A stretch of 64,000 nt of DNA, taken from assembly GCA_020466095.1 (NCBI GenBank), contig CM035808.1:44168793-44232792 (forward strand), read 5' to 3'. The notes under the pieces are model-generated. The model was not told where the DNA came from. It worked only from the letters and a program-made list of their open reading frames with translations, and did not search any database. Every line of letters begins with the position of its first letter. The stretch's first letter is position 1. The translations under genes and the position numbers were made by a program. Source of the DNA: Chlorops oryzae. Lineage: Eukaryota; Arthropoda; Insecta; Diptera; Chloropidae. Of this stretch, positions 46,001 to 58,571 are shown in pieces.

Positions 46001-46530
46001 GCACGCGGATCTATCTACGTTAATGCATTTGTTCACATATATACCGCTCACGTGTATGAGCTTATGTTGCTGCTGCTGCTATTGTTGTTGTCGCTTTGAA
46101 GATTTCAACGCTTTTTGATAATTGAATTGGAATGTTGACGATGACAACAAGTGCAACTGCTGCTACTGCTGCAACTGCTGCTGTAACTGAGAGTAGTCAT
46201 TGAGTCAACATGCGAAAATAGGTTGTCGGCATTTCGAATTCAACTAGTTTTAATGCAAGTTAGTGTTTGTCTATTTTTGGAGCGCACACACTCACACACA
46301 CACACACAACGGAAAAGATTTTCAAATTTACTCAAGAGAACAATTGGATTTCGTATTTATGCGGAAATCTGAATTGAAGAAATTACTTTTGGCTTAATGA
46401 GATTCGCTATATTTTAAGAGGAACATGAAACATTTGAGTTTATCTCTCACAATTAACTAAAATTTCTTAAAAGCGTTTCAGGGTTTTGATTTGGAACAAA
46501 ATATAATTGCAGAAAGCAACCTGCGATTGC
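43088..46530. other. Gene-free stretch
   Basis: There is no supported gene. Simple sequence includes GCTGCTGCCGCTGCTGCT at about 43867-43890, an interrupted CAGCTTCAG-type 6-bp repeat at about 43955-44000, GTCGTC runs at about 44158-44178, and a CA tract at about 46285-46310. The alanine- and serine-rich frames come from these. Confidence 0.45.
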
Positions 46531-46850
46531 GAGGAAAAATGTTGCAAAAAATTTGAGGCTTTGCTTCGAAACATAATTGATCATAGATTCAACTCAAAAA
46601 ATTTTGCAAAAACATTTTCTTTTGTAACATATTTGATCATAGATTTATTGAACGCCGAAAAATGTTGCCAACAATTGTTGGCGTAATTTTTCAACATATT
46701 TGATCGCAGATTCTTTCAACTCAGAAAAATGTTGGCAAAAAATGCTGAAAGACTTTTTTTTGAAACATATTATGAATCTGTGATAGATTCATTGAACTTA
46801 GCAAAATGTTGCAAGAAAAATTTTAGGCTTTGTTTTGAAACATAAGTATT
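46531..46850. repeat. 60-80-bp tandem repeat array (left arm)
   Basis: Five diverged units each contain AAAAATGTTGC (or a variant), a TTT-rich stretch, RAAACATA or CAACATATTT, then TGATCATAGATT and TCAACTC or TTGAAC. The AATGTTGC block begins near 46536, 46595, 46659, 46726 and 46804. A further ATTTGATCATAGATTCAT occurs at 48057, on the far side of the mariner relic, so the array appears to have been split. Confidence 0.75.
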
Positions 46851-46904
46851 GTGTATAAAAAGAAATCCATTATTTTCAATGATGCGTTATTTATCTGCAT
46901 CTCG

Positions 46905-48000
46905 CGTTTAATAAGTCCGATCGTGTTCCGCTAGGGGCATTAGAAAGATGACAGTTCCTACTAAAAAAGCTTTTTGACACTTTTTTGATTGAATTGATTC
47001 AGTTTTTGTTTGAGAGCTTGTCAAAGATGGACATCAGCAAAGAGAAAATTCGCTACATTTACAGTTTTTCCTTCGATAAGGGAGAAAACGCAACCAGCGC
47101 TGAAAATTTGAATAGCGTTTATTGGACCTGATACTGTAACACCAATCATGCGCAATTTTGGTTTCGTGATTCCGTTGGTAACTTCGATGTCAAGGATGCA
47201 CAGCTTGGACGCCAATTGTCGAAAATGTCGATAAAATCATGGAAATTTTTGAGTCCGACCGTCATGTTAGCCTGTTTCGATTGCAAAAGACTAAAGATTG
47301 CACAAAAAAGTTGGAACCATTTAATAAGGCTGTGATACACAAAGAAACTCGATGTATGGTGCCACACGAGTAAACGCAAAAAATCATGGATCGAATTTCC
47401 ATCTGCGAATGGCTGAACCGCAACAAATTCGACATTTCTGATATGCGGTCTGACATTGATTGAAAAGTTGGTCACATACGATCGAACGTCAAGCGAAAAA
47501 AGTCGTTGGTCGAAACACGGTGAAACTGCGAAACGTGCAAGCCAGGATTTGACGGTCAGGAAGGTTTTGCTGTGTGTTTTGATTTGGAAATTATCTACTA
47601 TGAGCTCTCCCATAGCAAGCAACTTTAACTCGGAACTCTCGTCAACAATTGGACCATCTGAAGGAAGCAAATCGAAATTCGCAGGCTTTGGCAATATGAG
47701 AGACATTGTGATTCCATAGATCAACCAGCCACACACATTGATAGTGACTCGCAGAAGCTGATTTTTGGAGGTTCTCTGCATAACACTATAGTTCAGATGG
47801 CAAAGGATTTCCATTGACGCTGTCCATGGCCGAACAATTTTGCTGTGAACATTCTTCAAGAATTCTGAAATTCGACTGTCTCAATTTTTTGCTAATAGAA
47901 AATGCTTGCTATGAAGAGAGCATAATGAAATTACTTTTAAAATGGCAACAAGTTATTGATACAAACGCCATATTTGACTAAATGGGTCATTCTAACTATG
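46905..48000 (+). mobile_element. Mariner transposon relic
   Basis: The block around the transposase remnant has TTTAATAAGTCCGATCGTG near 46906, reminiscent of the inner part of a mariner terminal repeat (ATAAGTCC). The matching right end is not clear, so the borders are approximate. Its size of about 1.1 kb fits a mariner. See the pseudogene entry for the coding remnant. Confidence 0.65.
47027..47981 (+). pseudogene. Mariner transposase pseudogene
   Basis: In shifting plus-strand frames I can read the mariner order: RYIYSFSFDKGENAT near the ATG at 47027; then NFDVKDAQLGRQ (about 47190); KIMEIFESDRHV in another frame (about 47230); RRSWSKHGETAKRA- and LTVRKVLLC-like blocks (about 47500-47580); a PHT..VTR remnant (about 47730); and QFFANR near the end (about 47880). 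Several stops and frameshifts interrupt it. The first catalytic block GDEKW is replaced by LIEKL, the HQDN block is broken, and the third Asp region is missing, so it cannot encode an active enzyme. The 237-codon minus-strand frame over the same DNA is a shadow. Confidence 0.85.
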
Positions 48001-48056
48001 CTAAATAAAGTCAATTTAATGCAAAAATAATTGATTGCTTTTTACTGACACCATAA

Positions 48057-48100
48057 TATTTGATCATAGATTCATATGCAGAAAAGTAACGAATCATAGG
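48057..48100. repeat. Orphan unit of the 46.5-kb tandem array (right arm)
   Basis: ATTTGATCATAGATTCATATG then CAGAAAAGTAACG resembles one unit of the array at 46531-46850, but lies about 75 bp beyond the mariner coding remnant. It supports insertion of the mariner into an existing array. Confidence 0.5.
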
Positions 48101-51100
48101 AATATACAATCCTCGTTTACCATATTGAATGATCACTTGATTATGTGTATAATAACAAAACAATTCATGTTACCACATATATTTACGTCTCGTTTTAGGA
48201 TCTTCGAGATTAATATTCGAATTGGTAAAGTTTTTAGTTAGTTTAGTTTGCATAAGAATTCAAAATGTTTCCCTTTACGGCAACAAAGTAAATGTTATTA
48301 TAAACATAATGCTGCTGAAAAGTCGGAGTTAAAAATTAAAATGCATGTTGGAAGCATAATGAGTCTCCGGAAAAATATTTTTTTTCTTTGTTCTTTTTAA
48401 GAAAATGGTTAATATTTAGTATTTTTTATTAATGTATTTTTTCATTTTGAAAGATCTACAAATTTTCTGCGATGCTTCTTTTGAGGATCTTCCAAAAAAA
48501 TAAAAGGCAACTTTAAAGACTCTTTCCCACTCACTACTTTCATGTAAGCTGCAATTGTTCAAACTTTCTTGAAATTGTTTCCATTTTTTTTTTCATTTCT
48601 CGTTTTGCCTCGACACAATTTTGTAAAACAAAGTTCCTTTTCTCAGATCACAATGCACTGTCGCTGTCGAATGCTTAAGAAATTGAACACACACATTTTC
48701 TTCGTTTCACGCCGATTCGCTGTCGCTGCCAATTTTAATCGAGGTCGTCACTACTTTGCTACATTTCCCAGCGAACGTGCAACAGCGATAGTGACAGTCA
48801 ACTTAATTAAGTTCACTAATACCGCCTGTGGGCGTGTTCCGGTTATGTTTAACAAGTGCTTACACGGAAAAAGTAGGCCATGTTGCGAATAAAGTAGAGA
48901 AGCAAACACGCAAACAGAAGGTTTCGTCGTATCGATAAAATAGGGCTAATGGAAGCTTTTTTTTTTTTTTTTTTTTTTGGGGGGGGGGGGTCCATTCCGG
49001 TTTCTTCGACTTGGTTAATTTGTCAATTTTAATCAAGGAAATATAAGTTGGCATTTGAATCTTTATTCACGTTTGGGTTTTAAGCAACATTTTGGTAGTA
49101 GATTCTTAAACATTTTGGGTACTTTTAATGAGCTTACATTTCTAAGGCTTAAATGTTTTGATTGACTATGGAAACTTTAATTAGAAATTGTTATTAAGCC
49201 TCTAAGGAGTTTAATACTTCGATTGAAAGCCATTGAAAATCCTAATTGAATCTGAAGTCAAGAGTATAAGATTGTAAAAAAAAAAACTTAGAGAATCTTC
49301 TTTAATCATTATTTTCGAATGTCGCCGACTTAATGCATTTAATCCTCATAAAGTTGCCTTTTCAACAGAAGGATATTGAAAATATGATTAAAAACACTCA
49401 AACAGTCAACCCCAAGAGACAGTGGGAAAGCAATGCAGAGAGAAAGAGAGAGAGCAATTAAAAACAGTAAGCCCCGACAACTGACATGCAACACTTTACG
49501 AAATTCTTTAGCTAATCCTTGTAAATTTCATCGCAGATTGCTTTCTTCAAAATATTTTGATGCCGCTGTCATCATCGGCATCATCGTCTTCATAATCATC
49601 ATCATCATAATCATCACAAAGTGGGGGAGTTGGTATCACAATCAACATTACAATCGAGTCATTCACACAGTCACTATCACATCAGTATCGGTTTCGACGA
49701 CATTTCGTCAACGGCAGTCCTCTTTCCCAGTCTCTTTCATTCTCTGCCTCCGTGTCGTCATCGTAATCATCATAATTATCACCAGGAACAGAAGCAGCAG
49801 CAGCAGCAGTAGTGAAACGCACATCGTTACCGCAATTTTGCTGTTTAAGTCGGTAGTTCTTGTTGACAGGAACAAAATCTCTTTTAAGTCCTTTTGAAAG
49901 CGCAGCAGGAAGAGAGCGAGCTTCAAGCGCCACCATTGAAAGAATGCTGTCATGCTCAACATAATTCATTACTTTGTCGGATCAGATTTTTGGGTTGTCA
50001 TCTAAGCGTTCAAGATGTGTACATATGTACCGCCTCCCTACCGCCTACCCACCCAACCAGACATGTTCAGTGTATTTGTATCCTGTTTTTCCTTGCCACC
50101 TTAACAATCATGCGGCAGCGGCGGCGGCTGCAGTGTGCCTTTCATCATTTTATCTTTCGCAATTTGTGGCAACACTTGCCTTGATATGTTCGTCTGGTGT
50201 TTTGTGTGTTTGTTTTTCCATGTTCGCAAAGTTCAATTTGCTGCAAAATTCTTACATCGTCATGTGCAGTGTAAATAATTTAAACTTTTTCCATTTGTTT
50301 AACGTTGAGTTAAGTGCTTTGCCTCGAAATCAGTTTCATTGCGTTGAGTTTGGGTAGAATCGAAGAATCGAGCAGCAGCAGATGAAGAGTAGGAGTGCAG
50401 TTTTCAAACCTACTTCAACTTTCATATAATTTCTTGTTTCCTTCGTTCATGGGATACACTCGGACTCACATGTGTGATGGGATTTTCAATATACATACAT
50501 ACGTATATACGTATAAACATTTAGACGAATTTTGCTGGTGAACCAGACTGGCTCCCTGTTGCACTGTGTCTTCATTGCATTTGGTAATTTTCGTCAAGAA
50601 AATTCTATTGTGTCTTGTGTGTAACCGCAGCATGTTGCAGCTTGTTGAAGCAATTTCTCTTTGCAACATATTACTAAATCAACGGGAAATTTTGATGCTT
50701 AAAAAAAAAAAAATTACAAAAATGCAATTAAACAAAAAACTAAAATAAATAAATAAAAATAGGAAAATAAAGAAAACCCGAAAGTCGCAGATTAATTGAA
50801 ATTTCTCTTCTTTTATCGTTCAGTTTTCTCTTGTATACATTCTGATGGTTTTGTGAATTTTCCTCGAGGGTCTTTTTCCGTTTAAGTACTGCATTTAATA
50901 AATTTTTGAGTACATTCTGTTTTATGTGTTAACAAAACCATTGAAGAGAGTTTTACCACACATAAATTTGCATACTTAATGGAAGTGCTTTTGCTCTTTG
51001 AGTTGAACTCAATATCAAAGGTTGCAGCCAGACACATTTTGTTTTAAGTGGTGCATCAGCTTTTGTTGCAGTAAATATTTCTATACAAAATGGAGAAATT

Positions 51101-51202
51101 GTGAAACCCAATTTTATGGCATTTAAAACATAAGTAGGCAACATTTGGGAATGGATTCACACAAGGGAATGAATTGTAACACTAAAGGTATCTTAAAACA
51201 GC
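48101..51202. other. Gene-free stretch
   Basis: No gene is recognised. T and G homopolymers lie side by side at about 48958-48990. ATCATCATAATCATC runs occur at about 49575-49618, and AGCAGCAGCAGCAG at about 49794-49810. An A run lies at about 50701-50713. Frames here are repeat-derived. Confidence 0.45.
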
Positions 51203-52245
51203 CAGACCTGGGGGTAGTGCACTAAATTTTTAGTGATTCACATTTTTAACTAAATCCCAATCTAGTGGTAGTGGAGCTAGTGGGTTTTAATAAAAAAAAA
51301 TTGAGTGCAAGAAACCCGACGTGTCAGTTCCACTATTATTTTAGTGGTAGTGAAACAAAACTTCAACTACAAGCCTAGTGGTAGTGAAGTTGAAAAATTT
51401 CCACTAAAATAAAATTAGTGCTTAAACATTTTTTTCCACTCAAAATTTAAATAACTAGTGGAAAATCAAACTGTTCCACTAAATTATTTTCAGTAAGTTT
51501 TGAATTTTGTATCTTTATTCTCTGAACTCCCTCCGAAGTTATCCCATTACTAAAGATGCATTCCACAAATACAATACCCCGCTGCCGTCTTCTGCCCCTG
51601 TGGAACGCTTATTTTCTTTTGCCGGGATGGTGGACGCTCCTCGCAGAAAAAGTTTGAGCGATGAAAATTTTGAAAGATGAGTTTTAATGAAGGCTAATAA
51701 TTTGAATTAATTTTGTACTTTGAATAAATATTATAAAATACAATCTATCTGCAAATCATTTAAAGGTGCCAGCAGAAACACCAGCAGCACATCGAATATT
51801 TAACATTTCCTGCCAGCCATGTGTGAATGATTGTCATAGTGCCAGTGTATTCTGGCATGCCCGTTGCCAGTTTTATTCTTTTTCAAACTAGTGATTGAAT
51901 GTGTGTTTCATATATTCAAAATATATTTTTTTCTTATTTAGTGGAGATATTTTGTTAGCCACTAATTTTTCAACAACAAAATTTGATTTGGAAAAAATAA
52001 AAAAAATTTTTTTTTTTAATTTAGTGGGGATATTCTTACAGCCACTAGTAAAAGCTTAAGTCTGAAACATTTTCACTTGCAGTACAGAGAATTTAGTGTA
52101 AATTTTCTTAGATTCACTATTTTACTACTGAAAATAGTGGAAGAGATTTCAAATTCACTACGAATTAGTGGAACCGAATATTTTAAAGTTTCACTCATTA
52201 AAGAACTAGTGGGGCTGAAAATTTAGTTCACTACCCCCAGGTCTG
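51203..52245 (+). mobile_element. hAT transposon derivative, 1043 bp, with perfect TSD
   Basis: The left end CAGACCTGGGGGTAGTG then CACTAAATTTT, and the right end reverse-complemented with one difference in 28 bp, are inverted. Identical 8-bp flanks AAAACAGC stand at 51195-51202 and 52246-52253. Subterminal words TAGTGGTAGTG, ACTAGTGG and TTTAGTGG recur at least ten times within about 280 bp of either end, as expected for transposase-binding sites in hAT elements. A fragment of the transposase C-terminus remains inside (51530-51710). Most of the gene is deleted, so movement would need a transposase from elsewhere. The clean duplication suggests a fairly recent insertion. Confidence 0.93.
51530..51710 (+). 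pseudogene. hAT transposase C-terminal dimerisation fragment
   Basis: The plus-strand frame reads [20 protein letters not shown] then [20 protein letters not shown], followed by an in-frame TGA and then VLMKANN. This is the hAT C-terminal dimerisation signature ([10 protein letters not shown]...LSDENFE..VLLK.N). The stop replaces a residue between FE and VL, and nothing upstream resembles the catalytic core. It fixes the superfamily and orientation of the enclosing element. Confidence 0.9.
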
Positions 52246-52392
52246 AAAACAGCTATGTTTGACGGGAAATAGCTATAAATCTCAAGGATGTTCCTTTTTC
52301 GCCCACTCAGCTCAAATTGAGACATGATCGTGAGCAGTAAATGTGATCAAAGAAAGCAAAACTGTACTTTGATGTGTCGAGTTCTGATTTAA

Positions 52393-52577
52393 CCCTTTCA
52401 CTGCAGACACAATTCTGGTGTATAGTTCCTGAAAATAGTTTTGAGCACCAAATTTCCGATTGGTATTACTGTTTGGGGGAATCTTTTCACATTTACAGTG
52501 AAATCTATAAAAAAAAAAAACCGGATCCTTCACAATTTTTGTTTTTCGAGTTTATTATCCCAATGGTAGTGAAAGGG
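52393..52577. mobile_element. piggyBac-like MITE (185 bp)
   Basis: TTAA at 52389-52392 is followed by CCCTTTCACTGCAG, and the right end, reverse-complemented, reads CCCTTTCACTACC. The right flank is CTAG where TTAA would be expected, a two-base decay. The TTAA plus CCC ends indicate piggyBac type. It is non-coding and lies only about 140 bp right of the hAT element. A related element is at 58139-58571. Confidence 0.6.
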
Positions 52578-54435
52578 CTAGAAGGAGACGACGACAGCTG
52601 TTTCATGGATTCCTTCTCAATAAACATATATACATAATCACCAAACATTCCACCAAACTGGGAATGAATGCCAATTATTCTCTTCAAGTGCCAGCTTTTT
52701 CTCTGTCAATCCTTTCTTATAAATTACCCAAACATAATTGTAAAATTAATTAATCCAAGCCAAACAAGCAGGACACACAACAAATGAACGTGATCGTGAA
52801 ATGATAAATGCATCACGAGCTTATGATGAGATGAGAAGATGAAGAAGAAACTGCATCTGACTGCTGCGTACGAGGAATCATCGTCGTCCACATGTAATAG
52901 GACGTTGGAAGACGGAGAGGAGACCGAGTGAGTGAGTGAGGTATGCATGAAAGTGTATCGCGCTCAGGTTCGGCGGCGGCTGACGTAGTTGCTCTTATCT
53001 GAGAAATGATATTCAAAAATCTACAAGTTACGTGGAAGCAGTCAATGAAAGATTGAGAGTGGGGGAAAGAGAAAAGCAGAGGGAGAAAGAATGCAACGAA
53101 GCAAACATCTGCGATAAAATTTCTGATGTCGCTGACATAAACATGATGGAACTGTAGAGCAGCAACCAGCTCAACAAAGAAGCCAACTAAACCTATGAGA
53201 CAATCAAAATGACGATACACAGGCAACAAAAACAACAACAATAACAACAACGTAGATTATAGGAGAGAAAAAAGAACCAAACGACGAAAAAAAAATAATA
53301 AGAAAAAATAATATCAAATCGCAAACGTTGATGATAGTGCAGACAGCGTTGAACTGCTTTTCACAGCGGTTGTGCTGCTGCTGCTGCTCCATTTGCCTGT
53401 TGCGCGCGTTGCCGTGTTGCAGCAGCATGATGCGAACAGCGGACACAGCGCAATGCGGTTATCCTTGATGTGGAAAATATATAAGCATAAGCGATCGGAA
53501 TCTGGAGTATATGAATAATCCCAGAAAGAAGAAAAAAAAAAAACGTTCAAGCATAAAATAAAATGTCAAGTTTATTTATCATTTGTCAGTGCAAAATCAA
53601 CTGCAACACACGATGCTGCACGCAGCGAAATTGCAACGAGATGCAGATACGGTAGAATGTGCTCACTAAATTCACTTATAACAGCAGGAGCAGCAAGGTA
53701 TACAACACAACAGCGCGAACGGAAATCGAGGCAAAGTTCTTCTTGTCTCTGGTGAATGATGTTACTGCCGCGTACTGCGACGATGATGATGCTCTGCAGC
53801 CAGCAACAACGGCGACCACAATGATGACGATCGATGGCAACGCGGCAAATGACGACGACGAAGACGATGATGTGGTTGTTGGTGATGTTGATGGCGATGG
53901 GATGACGATTGGGTCGGCTACAATGCAAAATGAATGTGTGCTGGCGTAAATCGATCAGCAATGAATGTTCAATGTTCCAGATGTACACTGCGAAAATTCG
54001 AAAAAAACGAGAGAAACCTAAAAAAATATTGCCCTGAAAACCACTGTTGATTCATCCGCTATGCATTTCAGTCCATCAAATTCAAATTTTTTCTGCCTTC
54101 AACAATGTGTTTTTTTCTTCAAGTGTAATGCAAAAAAATCTGACCACTGGGGGATTTATATGTATATATGTATATATAACTGTACGACATGGACCTTTCT
54201 AGTCGGCGTGCGCGTTGTTGTTGATTGCATTTAAATATTTGATTTATGCAATCGACGGCATTGCTTGTCAGCTGAACGAGTCCTAGCGATGCTTGTGATG
54301 ATAGTTGTGTGATGATCACTAACCCCACCACCGGGGTATGTACCATATTGTAGCTTATTCTTCAAACCATCGAATCGATCATGGCATACCATAGTAAGAA
54401 GACACAAATCTTCTTTTATGACCAATTGTATTTGT

Positions 54436-54438
<3 letters not shown>

Positions 54439-54508
<70 letters not shown>

Positions 54509-54511
54509 AGG
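54439..54511. repeat. (GA)n microsatellite
   Basis: A run of GA dinucleotides about 72 bp long has a single slip (GGAG) near 54489. It generates spurious Arg-Glu and Leu-Ser frames on the two strands. Confidence 0.95.
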
Positions 54512-55339
54512 ACTGTTTAAGGATCGAAACGATTTCCATTTGCATTTCCTATGGGTGCGCAAGCACAACCTCCTTTTCCTTTTCCCCCTCAATTAAACTG
54601 TCAATCAGCAACGCATTTTGTCACTCAATTTGATACTCAATAATTGAGTGATAAATATTTAAATGCGCTGTGATGAGTTTCATTTGCGCATGCGTGCGTT
54701 GTTTTTTTCGGTTTTTTATTTTTTTATTTCTTCTGTTATAGTTGCGACCAGCACAGATTAAGATAAAATTCTTCTACTTTTTCGGTCTGTTTTGCTGCCA
54801 CTTTCGATCTTCTGTGGCATTTTAAACGTTTTAGAACTTAAATCATGCAACAAATTGCTGAGCAATTTCCTTTAAAACGAAAACAAATAAACTTTAGCCC
54901 TCAAGTAAGGAGAGCAGAGCGACCATAAAAATGAGCTCAAGAGTGAAGAGTAAAGAGTCTCTCTGGCTACAAGCGTGCTGAAAATGGTTCTTCCAAATGA
55001 TTTCTTTGCTTTTTTTTTAAAGTACGAAAACGAAATTACAAAATTGCCGATTGCACCAATTTAAACTGTCTGCAACAGGGGCAAAATATCCCGCTGTCTG
55101 TCAGTCGTCCATTGCTATTGTTGTTGTTGTTGAGCGATTCGTTCTTTTGCGCCAAATTGCGATCTTCATTTTCGTTTTCAGTCCACAGCGCAAATTCACT
55201 TTGTGTTCCTTGCAATCGGTCGGTCTGTCTGTTGGTCCCGCGTTCAAATTTTACCCCGCGATCAGATCGTCATCACGGTAGGCAGCCATACGATCACTCA
55301 TCAACTTTGTCCGTGTTCTCGCTCGTCAAGCTTTTGGGA

Positions 55340-55369
55340 ACTCACTTCACTTCACTTCACTTCACTTCA
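55340..55369. repeat. (CACTT)n microsatellite
   Basis: Five to six pure pentamers of CACTT. The period matches the AACTT array at 22.4 kb, but the motif differs by one base. Confidence 0.9.
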
Positions 55370-58138
55370 GGTCGACTCGAAGTTAAAGTGCCTCCAAAAT
55401 ATACAAATTACATGTAAACGAGATTTTTCGATGCGTTCTTCCCAGAATTGTTATTTCGCATCAAATTTCGCGCAGCTGTGTCCATAGCAATTCTCGTTCA
55501 TTGCGCGGGATCTTTGCGAAGGAGAAATTTTCGTTAAGATTAACATCAAGATTAAGGGTAAATTAAGTGAAGATTTTCAGTTTGAAACGAGCGAAATCTT
55601 ACTGACCACCCATGCCGATTTATATCTCTACGATTGTTATGAGCTGTCAAAAAAAGGCTTAATAACTTAATCAAGTGTGACAGACAGGCCCGCGCCAGTG
55701 ATTGGGGGTAAAATCCGTCCTGTTGAGGATCATTCATAATTACAAGGTCCGGTTTTTTCTTTTCTCCTCCTTTTCACTGAAAGAATTTTCAGGATTTTCA
55801 ACAAGGACGACCTGGAGGTAATATATTTCCGATGGAAACAAATTTCGATCAACAAACATAATAACTTCCGTCGAATAATGGATTTACAAGTAGTTTTGCC
55901 CCACAAAAAAAAAACCTCTCATAAAATCCAATTCAATTCCCCATTCTCGAACTCCTCTTCCAGAGATTTTCACTCACAGTTTTTTTTTTGTTACTTATAT
56001 ATACGAAAGAGTAATGCTTCGGGTTAATTTCCGGTATTTGTTGCAATATCCCCAGGGATGACGGAGCTCGGAGCACTTTACAGCAATCGGCATTACTCCC
56101 ATACCGATGATGAAGACGACGACAGATGATGTGGGTGATGGTGAGAGGGTGAGTGCACTGAAGCGAAGAAAAACATGTACCTGGTCAGAGAATTATGAAA
56201 ACAACAATAACAACAAATAACGACAGTGGTAATAAGTACGCAACAATCTCGAACTGAGCGATTAATAATTCAAGGACTAAAAACTCATTGCAATTGTGAA
56301 CATGGATGTGGAAGACATGGATGGATTGGTGGAAGGTTGTTTTGTTCATTGTCTCGCATCTTTTGTTACTTAATTTGATGATGGAAAATTCAAGCCATAG
56401 TCTCCCACTTTTTCTTTCTCTCCCTCTTTCTTCTATCTCTCTCTCTCTCTCTCAGAGGACACAACAAACAATGATGCAAACAAAATGTTCGTTCGTTCTT
56501 TGGGATATTTTGTTTTATATACATTATATTTAGCTTTGCTTTGCTTCAAAGGCACGAGGCATATCAAAAATTCAGTTTGTTATTAAAACATTGAGTCTGA
56601 TTCTGCATCGAGATGGGGTGGAGTGGGTTGGAGTAGGTTGGGTCGGATCGAGGCTGCAGCAAAGTTGTGTAGCTCATTTTAAATTTATGAACCGCATGCG
56701 GAAGCTGGCAACATGAGCAACAGGAAGTGGCTACACAGAGCAAACTTTAAGCGCTTTCAACTTCGACGTTAGTCTCTTCTGTGTGGAAATTGTAACATAT
56801 GGCGTCGTCGCTGAAAATCCATTGCTGCAGGTGAGTGGGAAGTTCAGGCATTCTCGCAGGATGTTCATAGTATTCACAGTGAGAGAATTTCCTTCTTTTT
56901 TAATCTTTTTTTTTTTTTTACAATCTGCAATGAAGTCAACTTGAATGAAGTTTTTGTGTGTTTCGTCTTCGTTGCCATTTTGGCAGTTGAAGTTGAAGAA
57001 ATCAACACAAAATTCCATACAAAAACAAAAAAAAAACGAATTCCAACAAGGAATGAAATGAAAACCATCAAAACTTTGTCTTCCGCATTGCTGTGAAGCA
57101 TGCGGTCGGTTCGGTCTCGCTCTCCTTTCCACCTACACGGCAACTTTATTTCAACTTCATTTCAACAGCGACAACTTTACAAAACGCGACACGCAAGGGG
57201 ACAGGCAGTCACTTTCCAGGGTACAAAAATCGTATAAAAGTAAATAAACTAAATTATTAAAGAAAAAACACTCAACTTGGAGTAAGAGTAATCAAAAATG
57301 CTGCAGCAGAAAAAGTAAAAAAAAAATAAATAAAAATCATAAAAATAATAAAACATTCTGAGTTCTACGTCATCGCTGCCGGCCGCTCGAACGAACACAT
57401 CTGTCGTCGAAAATTCATGCTTAGTCGATTTTCAATTACTTTGATTCAAAAAGATAGGTAACTTATTTTATCTGACAGGATATATCTTCTTGTTTTCTCT
57501 TCAAGCATATCCTTACAAGAAAACACAAAGACATAACAACAAAAACAACAGCAACCAAACGAAAAACGCGAATCTCTTAAGACAAATGCCAGGATAACGC
57601 GACAGAACAAAACCCAAACCAAAACACGAACACAAACCGAACACAATACAACGATGAACAACCGTTGATAATATTAATTGAGCGCTTACTGGCGCGCTCT
57701 TCTATTGTCAAAATCAGTTCACAAGTCTAGAGTCTAGACATATCCTTGGAAGGAGTGTAGCAATGATTTTTTTTATGCGGGCAGCTTATGGCTTATGCGA
57801 ACTTCACACTCATGCACACTCCTTCACAGTCGACAGAGTGCAAAGCGCATTAAGTTTTGGATTAAGTACAAGACGATGTGCAGTGAAAATGTCAATTGCA
57901 GTCGCCTCGAATGGACTCAAGGATTGAAATAATTAAGCGAGTTTAAATTTAAGAAAAATATTTTTCATTGAGTAGGTACTGAAAATTATTTAAGTCGACA
58001 GGAGGTTGTGGAGAATCAAAACAAATCACTCCGGCAAGGTTAAAAACAAGTTCCGGAAAGGCAATCTTGGAATTACTAAAATCATCCTTTATCAGTTTTT
58101 GTTTGTTTGGTATTAACCTTGAAAATTTTTTTATTGAA

Positions 58139-58571
58139 CCCTTTCACTCCTAAGGCAACTTTTTTAGGCTTTCTTAAGAAATTTGTGTTTAAGCCTTTCA
58201 TTCATACACAATTTTCAGCATTTTCTCAAACATTCAGGAGTTACTTTTGAGTCAGTTTTCATGTTCAAATGCACGTACATTTTTTTTTTTTTCAATAATA
58301 ATTCATGAATACATCCTGCGATATAGCATCCGATTTTGTTTAGATGAATTTTCGGGATAAAATATAAAAACAAAGCTCTTAAGTATACATTTAATACCAC
58401 AAAGAACCATCTGAGAATTACGAAGACACAAGCGGTATGTTCCATTACCGTAGGTATAAGCACCAATGGGATTCCTTTATGATCAACCGATTTAGTAATC
58501 TCACATTTTTGCAATTTATTTGAATCTTCGTCGGGATGTACCCACATATTATGCCATTCGATGTGAAGGGG
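58139..58571. mobile_element. piggyBac-like MITE or relic (433 bp)
   Basis: The left end CCCTTTCACTCC and the right end, reverse-complemented CCCCTTCACATC, are inverted. TTAA lies outside the right end (58572-58575) and TGAA, one change away, outside the left (58135-58138). The left end resembles the element at 52393. The minus strand holds an open frame of 110 codons (58547-58215) over most of the interior, starting MWVHPDEDSNKLQKCE. I do not recognise it as transposase and it may be chance. Confidence 0.55.

Larger units (their letters stand above)
52578..58138. other. Gene-free stretch, 5.6 kb
   Basis: No gene or intact element is recognised. Simple repeats include CAACAACAACAATAACAA near 53225-53250, GACGACGACGAAGACGATG near 53850-53870, the GA tract at 54439-54511, the CACTT array at 55340-55369 and CT runs near 56400-56455. 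Frames with poly-Ser, poly-Asp or Arg-Glu runs are produced by these. Confidence 0.45.

Noticed and set aside
47146..47859. 237-codon minus-strand frame
   Set aside because: It overlaps the mariner transposase remnant, which is readable on the plus strand; the minus frame is a chance shadow.
53659..53949. Acidic Asp-rich protein of 96 residues
   Set aside because: Derived from a GAC/GAT repeat, with no homology-like blocks or splice context.
54231..54633. Arg-Glu and Leu-Ser repeat proteins
   Set aside because: Products of the (GA)n microsatellite on the two strands.
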